Shown piece after piece: positions 8,916 to 17,782 of a stretch of DNA of 51,148 bases. Numbering within the stretch: position 1 is the stretch's first letter; each line of letters begins with the position of its first letter. The DNA is from Bacteroidota bacterium (GTDB lineage Bacteria > Bacteroidota > Bacteroidia > Bacteroidales > Prolixibacteraceae): the NCBI GenBank assembly GCA_023251435.1, contig JAHEYU010000041.1, positions 1 to 51,148 of the forward strand. The letters are read 5' to 3'. The notes below the pieces were generated by a model. It did not search any database. It was not told the origin of the DNA and saw only the letters and a list, made by a program, of their open reading frames with translations. The position numbers and the translations under genes were made by a program.

Positions 8916-10529
8916 ATGAAGGCAGGAAAATTAATATTAGTGCTCACTCTTTTATTGTCAATATCCGATCTTAAGGGTAGTGATAAGGTAGTTATTTCCA
9001 TAGAAAAAGGAGAGTATTGGTGGAGTGGACTTAGTTCCAAAGGTTATGAAATGCCATATTCGATTGATACGAATGTAAAGTTCGATTTATGGGGCGACAA
9101 CAACGGAAATCAGGCTCAGCCGTTATTGATTTCGAGCAAAGGACGTTATGTGTGGAGCGAAGAACCAATTAGCTTTGAGTTCAACAACGGCCAAATAACA
9201 GTTTCAACAAGAAATGGGGAGATTATTCATGGCAAAAGTGGCAACAATTTAAACTCTGCCTATAAGTATATTAGCGAAAAGTTTTTTCCTTCGAACGGTA
9301 TAATACCTGCGGAGCTGTTTTTTACTCATCCTCAGTATAACACCTGGATAGAGTTAATGTATGATCAGAACGAAAATGATATTTTAAAATATGCCAATGC
9401 AATCATCGACAATGGGTTCCCTCCGGGAGTAATAATGATTGACGATAATTGGCAAATCGATTATGGGAACTGGGATTTTTCGCCCAGTAAATTTAAAGAC
9501 CCCAAAGGATTAATCAAAAAATTGCACGATAAAGGATTTAAAGTAATGGTATGGGTTTGTCCCTTTATAAGTGCTGATTCAGAAATTTTTAGAAAGCTGG
9601 CCAAAGAAGGCTTACTTCTTCTCGATAAAGATAAAGAACAAAATATTTTGTGGGCTAATACCCAAAACAAGGCAGCAATTATACGCTGGTGGAATGGTGC
9701 AAGTGCCTGTCTCGATTTAAGTAATCCAAAGGCAAAAGAATGGTTTAAAAGCAAATTGGACTATCTCGTTGACACTTATGGTGTTGATGGATTTAAGTTT
9801 GATGCAGGCGATGCCGATTTTTATACCAAAGGTGTTGTATCGTTCAACGAGAGTAATCCAAACGAACATACCATGTATTTTGCTGAAATGGGCTTGTATT
9901 ATCCACTAAACGAGTACAGAGCTTCATGGAAAATGGCAGGTTTGCCATTGGTCCAACGACTTAGAGACAAAGGTCATAACTGGGAAGATTTGAAAAAACT
10001 CATTCCCGATCAAATGTCTCAAAGTATAATGGGATATAATTACACCTGCCCCGATATGATTGGAGGAGGTGAATATCAATCATTTTTAAACTCATCCACC
10101 ATCGATGAAGAGTTAATAGTGCGATCGGCTCAGGTACATACCTTAATGCCTATGATGCAGTTCTCGGTTGGTCCATGGCGGGTTTTATCGAAAGAAAACA
10201 TGAAAATATGCCTTGACATGGCTAATCTTCATACTAAAATGGGAGAATCTATTCTCCAGTTGGCCAAAGAATCATCAAAAACCGGTGAGCCGATAGTTAA
10301 ACCAATGGCACTGGCTTTTCCCGATAATGGTTACGAATTGATTAAAGATCAGTTTATGCTGGGAAATGATATACTTGTAGCCCCAGTTGTTGAAAAAGGT
10401 GTTAGGTCACGTAAAGTGGTTTTACCCGAAGGAAAATGGAAATCGGATGAAGGTTTTATTGTTAAAGGTGGCAAAACAATTGACATTAATGTACCATTAG
10501 AAAGGTTGCCATACTTTGTTAAGCAATAA
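8916..10529 (+). CDS. GH31 family glycosidase, probable alpha-galactosidase-type
   Basis: A 537-aa secreted enzyme with a short signal peptide (about 1-21), a small N-terminal beta domain and a GH31 (beta/alpha)8 barrel. Visible features: VIMIDDNWQIDYGNW on an early strand; VDGFKFDAGD with the expected nucleophile D296; and TCPDMIGGG with the expected acid/base D380. It is shorter than classical GH31 alpha-glucosidases because distal C-terminal domains are lacking. The GFKFDAGD form of the nucleophile motif, rather than the usual W.DMNE, recalls the MYORG/bacterial alpha-galactosidase branch of GH31, so alpha-galactosidase is the favoured but unproven activity. It starts just after a strong terminator and no good promoter is seen, so expression may depend on read-through. 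The two GH27 genes later in the locus fit a galactose-containing substrate. Confidence 0.88.
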   Translation: MKAGKLILVLTLLLSISDLKGSDKVVISIEKGEYWWSGLSSKGYEMPYSIDTNVKFDLWGDNNGNQAQPLLISSKGRYVWSEEPISFEFNNGQITVSTRNGEIIHGKSGNNLNSAYKYISEKFFPSNGIIPAELFFTHPQYNTWIELMYDQNENDILKYANAIIDNGFPPGVIMIDDNWQIDYGNWDFSPSKFKDPKGLIKKLHDKGFKVMVWVCPFISADSEIFRKLAKEGLLLLDKDKEQNILWANTQNKAAIIRWWNGASACLDLSNPKAKEWFKSKLDYLVDTYGVDGFKFDAGDADFYTKGVVSFNESNPNEHTMYFAEMGLYYPLNEYRASWKMAGLPLVQRLRDKGHNWEDLKKLIPDQMSQSIMGYNYTCPDMIGGGEYQSFLNSSTIDEELIVRSAQVHTLMPMMQFSVGPWRVLSKENMKICLDMANLHTKMGESILQLAKESSKTGEPIVKPMALAFPDNGYELIKDQFMLGNDILVAPVVEKGVRSRKVVLPEGKWKSDEGFIVKGGKTIDINVPLERLPYFVKQ

Positions 10530-10591
10530 ATATTTCACTCAATAGTAACCAATTTTATAATAGTCAGTCAATTGATATTTGGTAGTCATTA

Positions 10592-10660
10592 AGTTGCAAT
10601 AGAATGACAACAGATTGACAATAAATGACCACAACTGACTGATGCAAAATGCCAAATTTG
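10592..10660 (+). promoter_or_regulatory. Operator half-sites plus -7 element before the SusCD operon (unit P2)
   Basis: A proximal half-site TTGACAATAAATG (C of the CAAT core at 10619) and a weaker distal one, GTTGCAATAGAATG (C at 10597), are 22 bp apart, as in the unit at 4739. The -7 candidate CAAATTTG at 10653-10660 starts 34 bp after the proximal core C and is set in the same ten bases, CCAAATTTGC, as the 4797-4806 element. The start codon of the first operon gene is 46 nt downstream. The same stretch also carries TGAC at 10605, 10616, 10626 and 10636. Confidence 0.5.
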
Positions 10661-10706
10661 CTAACAATTAATAAAAAACAGTAAAAAATAAACTCGAATA
10701 AGAAAG

Positions 10707-13016
10707 ATGATAAAGCTAAAAAATGCACATGTTCTTTTACTTTTTCTAATAACAATCATCTTTTATGCCTGTAAAGATGAAGTTATTGAAAAGTACCAGA
10801 GACCCGATTGGTTGGCAGGAAAGGTTTACACACAGGTTGCAGACAATGAAACATTATCAACCTTTGCAAAATGCCTGAGATTGGTCGGATATGATACTAT
10901 CATAAATGTTTCTGGTAGTTATTCGGTTTTGGCTCCAAACAACGAGGCATTTTCAGCCTGGTTAAAGTCAAAACAGTATGCAAATGTTGAGTCTGTGCCA
11001 AAGAATGAACTGGCCCGATTGGTTAAATACCACATCATACAAAACCCGTGGTCAAAAAGTCAGCTTCGGTCGCTCGACATTTATGGCTGGATTGACACTT
11101 TGGATATTAACAATAATGCTCCAAGGGGTAATAAAAGGCAAACCTTATTATTAGAAAAAAACCAGAAGTATGGTGTTGTAGTCAACACCCGAAACGAGGG
11201 TTTCGCAATTGTTGATACCTTAAATTCGAACTGGTACCGAAGAGTATTAACCGACTCAAGAAAGTATGCACCATTTTTTTACAGTGAATTTTTTTCGATC
11301 AATAATCTGAAAAGCAGTGATTACGAATATTATTTCAACCGGCCATTTGTTGGTGGCAATGATATCTATTTTAGTAGCGCCAAAACAGTTGGAAACGAAA
11401 TTTTTGCTGAAAACGGGTTTGTTCATATAATCGACAAGGTGGTTGACCCGGGGTTGAATGCCTATCAATTACTTTCCAGGAAAGATCAACCCAATAATTA
11501 TTCAGATTACCTTAAGCTGGTAAACAAATTTCCTGTTTTTACCTATAATTCGCGTGCAACCAAGGCACAGCCGGGCGCCAATTTAGGATTAAAAGTTGAT
11601 TCGCTTTTTGATGTTTCGTACCCTGAACTGGCATTTGATATTTTGAACGAAAAAGCTGATCCACCCAAAGGGGTGACGGGCTTACCCGAAAATGTTACTA
11701 TTCGGTATCACAATGGGATTTTTGCACCAACAAACGCGGCTTTATCTGATTTGATAAAGAAATACATAAGTGTGCCGAATGGATGGGGTAGTCTCGATCT
11801 TGCCCCAAAACATATTAAAAGAATCATTGCCAATTCCCACATGTCGTATCAGGCAGTTTATCCATCCGATCTTATCAGAGGCATTAATAACGGGGAACAG
11901 GATTTTTTGACCCTGAATGAGTCATCAGTTGTTGAGAGGCAGTATGGAAGCAATTGCACATTTATTGGATTGAACACAGCGGTAGTTCCAAGGGCATTTA
12001 GCAGTGTTACAGGTCCTGTTTATCTCAGGCCCGGGTACTCCACCAATATGTATGCTATCGAAAAGGTCGCACTTCTTCCTGCATTAAAAAGGAAGGGAAA
12101 AGATTACATGCTGTTTGTCCTGAATGATGATAAACTTCTGGCAGATTCCTCGTTGTCTTATAATCCGATCAGAAAAGAATTTTATGTATATCGAAAAACA
12201 GGTTCAAAGGCCGAAAGGTATGTGCTTTCAACCAACGATATCAGAACTCTTCTGATGAACCATGTGGGCGTTGAACAACCCAAAGGATTGGCCCGTAAGG
12301 AGTTTATATCGAATATGGCTGGTAGTTATATTATTGTGAATAATACAACCAATGAAGTATCGGGTACTGCTAAAACTACCGAAGGGTTTCAGGGGTATAA
12401 TGAAGCACCTAACTATCCACGAAAAGTTAGTGAGAATGCAGACAATGGTACTACTTATGAAATTAATAACTGGTTTAATTTTAGTACTGTTAACATTTAT
12501 AACAATGTTAAAACCAGGTTTCCGCTTTTCTTTAAATTAATTGAACAGGCAGGTCTCGCAAAAGCTACTACCCAAACCATCACTTTTCTTTCAGACAACG
12601 ATATTTATACCATATTTGCCCCAAGCGACGAGGCAATGAAGGCCTTTAGCAGTGCCGGATACACCAAAGAAGAGTTGGAAAATTTTATTAAGTTACATTT
12701 TGTGCAGGGAAGAATCATTTTTACCGACGGAAACAAACCATCAGGGTATTATGAAACAATGAAGGTTGATAAACGATCTACTGAATTCTCCAAGTTTTAC
12801 ACACAAATTTACATCGAAACCAGACCCGATTATATCAGAATAAAAGATAAAAGCGGAGTTCCATTTGCAATTATCGAAGAGTCTGAATACACCAATATAT
12901 TATGTGGCAAAGATGTATCTGCCACAACGACTGCAATATTTAAAAATATTTTCGATAATGCTGTAATACATAAGATTGACCGGGTTTTAATCGCGGATCA
13001 ACTGGATACTAAATAG
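10707..13016 (+). CDS. FAS1 (fasciclin) domain outer-membrane lipoprotein, multi-domain
   Basis: A 769-aa lipoprotein (lipobox IFYAC, Cys22) and the first gene of the uptake operon. It holds at least three fasciclin-like units. The first spans about 38-250, with the FAS1 signatures YSVLAPNNEAFSAWL, LVKYHII and GFVHIIDKVVDP. A second, more diverged, spans about 250-445 (GIFAPTNAALSDLI, HIKRIIANSHMS). A third follows a linker, about 610-765 (YTIFAPSDEAMKAF, FIKLHFVQG, NAVIHKIDRVL). The region about 450-600 resembles a decayed FAS1. Fasciclin lipoproteins are known companions of SusC/SusD pairs in environmental Bacteroidota; a role as surface glycan-binding protein is inferred. The next gene, susC-like, starts 44 nt after the stop. 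Confidence 0.85.
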   Translation: MIKLKNAHVLLLFLITIIFYACKDEVIEKYQRPDWLAGKVYTQVADNETLSTFAKCLRLVGYDTIINVSGSYSVLAPNNEAFSAWLKSKQYANVESVPKNELARLVKYHIIQNPWSKSQLRSLDIYGWIDTLDINNNAPRGNKRQTLLLEKNQKYGVVVNTRNEGFAIVDTLNSNWYRRVLTDSRKYAPFFYSEFFSINNLKSSDYEYYFNRPFVGGNDIYFSSAKTVGNEIFAENGFVHIIDKVVDPGLNAYQLLSRKDQPNNYSDYLKLVNKFPVFTYNSRATKAQPGANLGLKVDSLFDVSYPELAFDILNEKADPPKGVTGLPENVTIRYHNGIFAPTNAALSDLIKKYISVPNGWGSLDLAPKHIKRIIANSHMSYQAVYPSDLIRGINNGEQDFLTLNESSVVERQYGSNCTFIGLNTAVVPRAFSSVTGPVYLRPGYSTNMYAIEKVALLPALKRKGKDYMLFVLNDDKLLADSSLSYNPIRKEFYVYRKTGSKAERYVLSTNDIRTLLMNHVGVEQPKGLARKEFISNMAGSYIIVNNTTNEVSGTAKTTEGFQGYNEAPNYPRKVSENADNGTTYEINNWFNFSTVNIYNNVKTRFPLFFKLIEQAGLAKATTQTITFLSDNDIYTIFAPSDEAMKAFSSAGYTKEELENFIKLHFVQGRIIFTDGNKPSGYYETMKVDKRSTEFSKFYTQIYIETRPDYIRIKDKSGVPFAIIEESEYTNILCGKDVSATTTAIFKNIFDNAVIHKIDRVLIADQLDTK

Positions 13017-13060
13017 TTTTTAATAGAGAATGATGAATCATCCAAAGGTTTGAAAACGAA

Positions 13061-16000
13061 ATGAAAAACATCAAAGCAACTATATTATTACTGACGATAC
13101 TTATCAGTTTTTTTTCAGTGCATGCTCAGCAAAAGTCTGTAATCAGGGGCAGGGTAATTGATAAAACCGATAAGCAGGGCATTCCTGGCGTGAATGTTAT
13201 TGAGTACGACCGTGCAGATAGAACTGTGAATGGAACCATTACGAATGTTGATGGCGACTTCGTATATCAATTGTCTAATCCATCCAATAAAATCGTTATA
13301 AAGAATATTGGATATAAACCTTATGAACTGAAGCTTGATTTTACTAAATCAATCATAGTTGAACTTGTTTCAGATAATATCGATTTGGACGAAGTGGTTG
13401 TAAAGGGCGAGTTAAGATCAACAGCAGGACTAACCAATGTTGAAGAACGTGATAAAGCTACCTCCTCTGTAAAATTAGATTTGTTGGAATCGTATGATGG
13501 AGGAATAACTTCGGCCGAAGATGCTCTGCAGGGCAAAATCGCAGGTCTGGATATTATTTCAGCCTCAGGTGACCCAGGGTCGGGATCTCAAATTGTTATC
13601 AGAGGACTAAGTTCAATGGGAAATAGCAAACCTTTGATTGTGATCGACGGAATTCCGCAATTTAAGGTAGGTGGTTCTATAGACCTTAGTGCTGCTGATC
13701 AGGAGGATATCAGTAACCTGATAAACATACCGTTACAGGATATAAAATCAATTGAGGTGTTGAAAGATGCCGGCTCGACTGCTATTTATGGATCGCAGGG
13801 AGCAGATGGTGTTTTGCTGATTGAAACCAAGAAAGGGCGAATGGGTAAAGTTCAATTCGACTACCAGTACAAAAGAAGTGCAACCATTCAACCACCTGCG
13901 GTTCCTCTGCTCAATGGCGACGAGTATATCATGCTTCAGTTGGAAGAATGGCACAATAGCCGAGGCGTTTTCGAGGTACCTCTCGAGATTGCCTACGATA
14001 AGGATTACAAAGATTTTTATAATTATTCGGCCAATACCGATTGGCTTCGGGAAATTACCCAAAATGGGTTGGTTAACGATCATTACTTTAGTATCAGTGG
14101 CGGGGGCGAGAAAACGCGTTTTTTTAATTCGTACAGTTATGTCGATGACGTTGGGACTACCGTGAATACGCGCGGAAGAAAATTCTCAACCCGCATAAAT
14201 CTCGATTATTTCCTTTCGAAAAATATTCTATTTCAAATTAAATTTGATTATTTCAACAATATTAACGACGGAAACTTAAAAATAAATAATAAAAATATTC
14301 GCGAAATGGCTTATATCAAAGCCCCCAATATGAGTATTTGGGAGCACGATGCCAATGGGAATTTAACAGGCGAATATTTCAATCCGATTACCAGTTACCA
14401 GGGGGCCGGGACTTCCTATTTCAACCCGGTGGCAGTTGCAAATCTTGCTACAAACAATAAGGTGGATAATGATGTGAAAAACACTTTCATGTTACAGGTC
14501 AGGTTTAATAGCTGGTTATTATTAAGAGAAACAGTTTCATTTCAATATTCCGGAAGTAAACAAAAATCCTTCCTGCCATACAATGCCATTGGTGCCGACT
14601 GGACCGACTGGAATGTCAACAAGGGAGCGGAAAACAATTACCTGGGTAATTCAATCCGCACCGAAACGCAATTAACCTTTTCATCACCTTTTAAGTCCAA
14701 AGACCATCAGTTATCAGGGGCATTATCATGGATAACCGACCAATCGAGAACAGAGGGAATAGCAACTGAAATTAATCGTTCTGCCAGCATCAATCTGATT
14801 GATCCGGCCGGAAATGCCCAGGTTGGATGGATTGCCAATGGCTCTGATGAAAAACGGATGATTAGTGGGGTGGGTAACATTAATTACAAGTTCAAAGACA
14901 GGTATATGATTACATCGAATACCAGAGCCGATGCTTCATCAGTTTTTGGCCGCAATAAGAGAATGGGTGTATTTGCCGGAATTTCAGGAGCTTGGCGATT
15001 CTCGGACGAACCCTTTTTAGACGCATTGTATTGGTTGGATGATAGTAAATTACGATTAAGCTGGGGGGTTGTTGGTCGTCAACCTGACAATACCTATGCA
15101 CGTTTTTCAAATTATGTTACTACAAGAAATGGCGCTTACATCGATCATACCGCTATCGCACCAAATTCAATGGAGCTGAGTAATTTAAGTTGGGAGAACA
15201 CGACGACAACAAACTTAGGTCTGGATATTAGTTTGTTTAAAGGACGGTTTAACATCACTGGCGAAATTTACGATAAACTTACGACCAATATATTATTCAA
15301 GGATTACGATATACCCGGTATTTCAGGATACGACAGACTTCGCTACTTTAATGGGGGAGAACTGTCTAACAGGGGTTGGGAGGTCATGCTTGATTCGAGA
15401 ATCATTCAACAGAAAGATTTTTCATTGTCTGTCAACTTTAATACCAACCAAAATCGAAATGCATTTACGAAACTTCCTTTAAATTTTAATCCTGAAAAAT
15501 CAACTACCATCGGAAATGGCCAATATCCTTTGTTGGTTCAGGAGGGTAAACCCATCGGGTCATTCTTCGGGTTCAGGTATTTGGGTGTATTTGCTTCAGA
15601 CGCAGATGCGGTTGCCCGCGATGCCGATGGAAATATAATGTATCACAGTAACGGGTCACCTATTCCGTTCAGATATTTAAATTCATACACCTTTAAAGGT
15701 GGAGATCCGATATACAAGGATTTGAACAATGACGGAAAAATTGACCTGAATGATGTGGAAAAAATCGGTGACTCGAATCCGGATTTTATTGGCGGTTTCG
15801 GAGCCAATATAAAATACAAAGATTTCAGTATTTCGGCCAGCTTCCAGTATCGTGTCGGTTTCGATATTATTAACGGTATTGCAATACAAACCGAGGGGAT
15901 GAATAACCGGAATAACCAAAGTAAGGCTGTATTGAACAGATGGAGACTTCAGGGCCACAGCGAACCGGGGTTATTACCCAAAGCCTATATGAATCACCCT

Positions 16001-16282
16001 GCAAATAACCTAGGCTCAGATAAATACGTTGAAAGGGGCGATTTTCTGCGGTTCAACGATATAAAATTCTCCTATAAGTTAAATACCGGGCTATGTTCAA
16101 AGTTAGGCATACGCCAGGGCAGTGTTACCTTTAGTGCAAGAAAGTTCCTGACTATAACAAACTATACAGGACAGGATCCGGAAGTTGGGCAGGATGCGTC
16201 TAACCCTTTCTGGATTGGTGAAGACAAAGCCCAGACACCTCCCCCGCGAGTATTTACATTAACATTAGGAGTTGGACTTTAA
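13061..16282 (+). CDS. SusC-like TonB-dependent outer-membrane transporter (first copy)
   Basis: A 1073-aa receptor. Signal peptide about 1-23 (cleavage after VHA); carboxypeptidase-regulatory-like domain about 27-110 (VIRGRVIDKTDKQGIPGVNV, VDGDFVYQL); plug domain about 120-235 with the SusC signatures ALQGKIAGLDI, IVIRGLSSMGNSKPLIVIDG and IEVLKDAGSTAIYGSQGADG; then the 22-strand barrel to the C-terminus (TLTLGVGL). It imports oligosaccharides across the outer membrane with TonB energy, with the SusD-like protein 11 nt downstream as its lid. Part of the 10707-26001 operon. Confidence 0.97.
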   Translation: MKNIKATILLLTILISFFSVHAQQKSVIRGRVIDKTDKQGIPGVNVIEYDRADRTVNGTITNVDGDFVYQLSNPSNKIVIKNIGYKPYELKLDFTKSIIVELVSDNIDLDEVVVKGELRSTAGLTNVEERDKATSSVKLDLLESYDGGITSAEDALQGKIAGLDIISASGDPGSGSQIVIRGLSSMGNSKPLIVIDGIPQFKVGGSIDLSAADQEDISNLINIPLQDIKSIEVLKDAGSTAIYGSQGADGVLLIETKKGRMGKVQFDYQYKRSATIQPPAVPLLNGDEYIMLQLEEWHNSRGVFEVPLEIAYDKDYKDFYNYSANTDWLREITQNGLVNDHYFSISGGGEKTRFFNSYSYVDDVGTTVNTRGRKFSTRINLDYFLSKNILFQIKFDYFNNINDGNLKINNKNIREMAYIKAPNMSIWEHDANGNLTGEYFNPITSYQGAGTSYFNPVAVANLATNNKVDNDVKNTFMLQVRFNSWLLLRETVSFQYSGSKQKSFLPYNAIGADWTDWNVNKGAENNYLGNSIRTETQLTFSSPFKSKDHQLSGALSWITDQSRTEGIATEINRSASINLIDPAGNAQVGWIANGSDEKRMISGVGNINYKFKDRYMITSNTRADASSVFGRNKRMGVFAGISGAWRFSDEPFLDALYWLDDSKLRLSWGVVGRQPDNTYARFSNYVTTRNGAYIDHTAIAPNSMELSNLSWENTTTTNLGLDISLFKGRFNITGEIYDKLTTNILFKDYDIPGISGYDRLRYFNGGELSNRGWEVMLDSRIIQQKDFSLSVNFNTNQNRNAFTKLPLNFNPEKSTTIGNGQYPLLVQEGKPIGSFFGFRYLGVFASDADAVARDADGNIMYHSNGSPIPFRYLNSYTFKGGDPIYKDLNNDGKIDLNDVEKIGDSNPDFIGGFGANIKYKDFSISASFQYRVGFDIINGIAIQTEGMNNRNNQSKAVLNRWRLQGHSEPGLLPKAYMNHPANNLGSDKYVERGDFLRFNDIKFSYKLNTGLCSKLGIRQGSVTFSARKFLTITNYTGQDPEVGQDASNPFWIGEDKAQTPPPRVFTLTLGVGL

Positions 16283-16293
16283 AAATTTAAATT

Positions 16294-17763
16294 ATGAAAT
16301 CATTCTTGAAATATATTTTTATTGCCGTATTTATCTTTTTTCAAACTTCGTGCAATAGTTGGTTAGATATTTATCCTCCAAATGGATTGATACGTGATGA
16401 GTTTTGGAAAGAAAAAGAGGATGTGGAAGCGGTATTAATGGCTGCTTACGAATCATTCGCAGAGATTGACGAAAAGCTTTGGTTAAACGGCGAGTTGCGG
16501 GCCGATATGCTCTTAGCTGGTACAAACCAGGCACCTGATGAAGAGAAAATAATGGAGAGCAATATTTATCCCGATAATGCATTCTGCAACTGGAAATCGT
16601 ATTATATAATTATTAATTACTGTAATGAGGTTATTAAAAATGCTCCGGCAGTTAAAGAGTTGGATAATACTTTTACCGAATATCATTTAAAAAGCCTAAT
16701 GGCTGAAGCCTACTTTCTGCGAAGTTTGACCTATTTCTATTTGGTGCGTATTTACAACGAAGTGCCTTTGATGTTAGAACCTGCCGAAAATGATGCTGTT
16801 GACTTTTACCTTCCAAAATCTACTGAAGAGGTAATTCTGAATCAACTAGTTAAAGATTTAAAAGAAAACAGGGAATTTGCGCCTTCCGGTTCATTCGTTA
16901 ATTTGGAGGATACAAAAGGCAGAGCATCGAAAGTTGCTTATGATGCCTTGTTGGCCGATATTGAACTTTGGCGTTTTAATTATGAAGAAGTGTTGGTTAA
17001 TATAGCTAAAATTGAAGAAAGAATTGATATTGGACTATTGACAAGCGCCCGCTGGTTCGAAATTTTCTATCCGGGCAATTCGTTCGAAAGTATTTTTGAA
17101 ATTCAGTTTGATGGCAAACTCGGACAAAACAATTCGCTGGCCAGCTATACAAGTAGATCGAGTAATAGATACTTTTCGAGTCAAAAGGCAATTGATCTGC
17201 TTTCATTAGAAACATCGTTTGAGATTGTCAGAGGTGAGAATGCGAGTATAGCCAGGTATGGTGAAAGTTCATATTATATTTATAAGTTCCTGGGACAATC
17301 GGCCGACGGGGTTACTGTAAGGACGGGTTTCGACGGGAATAGTGCAAATTTTATAGTTTATCGCCTGGCCGATGTATTGTTGATGAAAGCCGAAGCCCTG
17401 GCGATGCTCGAAAGATATCCACAATCACTGGAGATATTAAATAAAATTCGTGAAAGGGCAAATTTATCGCCGGTATCACTTGCCGATAATAGAGTTGCAT
17501 TCGAGGATGCGATAATGTATGAGCGGTCGATTGAACTGGCCTTTGAAGGCAAGCGTTGGTTCGACCTTTTACGATTGGGTCGCAGAAATAATTTTGCAAG
17601 AAAAGATAAACTCATCGAGATAATTATCAGCAATGTACCCTCTATACAAAAACGTATACTGGCAGCCCGGCTTACCAATCCATTGGGATGGTATTTACCG
17701 ATTTATGATTCTGAAATAGAACGGAATGTAAACCTGGAGCAAAATTCATTCTATGTTAATTAA
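16294..17763 (+). CDS. SusD-like outer-membrane glycan-binding lipoprotein (first copy)
   Basis: A 489-aa lipoprotein with lipobox FQTSC (Cys20) and the RagB/SusD fold. The N-terminal part SWLDIYPPNGLIRDEFW, the helical TPR-type stretch with AEAYFLRSLTYFYLVRIY, and the C-terminal SusD signature YERSIELAFEGKRWFDLLR are all present. It pairs with the SusC-like protein 11 nt upstream to capture oligosaccharide at the cell surface. It overlaps only an unlikely earlier start of the next gene; that gene's probable ATG is 19 nt after this stop. Confidence 0.97.
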   Translation: MKSFLKYIFIAVFIFFQTSCNSWLDIYPPNGLIRDEFWKEKEDVEAVLMAAYESFAEIDEKLWLNGELRADMLLAGTNQAPDEEKIMESNIYPDNAFCNWKSYYIIINYCNEVIKNAPAVKELDNTFTEYHLKSLMAEAYFLRSLTYFYLVRIYNEVPLMLEPAENDAVDFYLPKSTEEVILNQLVKDLKENREFAPSGSFVNLEDTKGRASKVAYDALLADIELWRFNYEEVLVNIAKIEERIDIGLLTSARWFEIFYPGNSFESIFEIQFDGKLGQNNSLASYTSRSSNRYFSSQKAIDLLSLETSFEIVRGENASIARYGESSYYIYKFLGQSADGVTVRTGFDGNSANFIVYRLADVLLMKAEALAMLERYPQSLEILNKIRERANLSPVSLADNRVAFEDAIMYERSIELAFEGKRWFDLLRLGRRNNFARKDKLIEIIISNVPSIQKRILAARLTNPLGWYLPIYDSEIERNVNLEQNSFYVN

Positions 17764-17782
17764 AAGCGAAAAGGAATTCATT

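Noticed and set aside
13748-14165. Overlapping 110-114 codon frames on both strands inside the first susC gene, and similar frames elsewhere
   Set aside because: They overlap strongly supported genes, have no recognisable domain and look like shadow frames.
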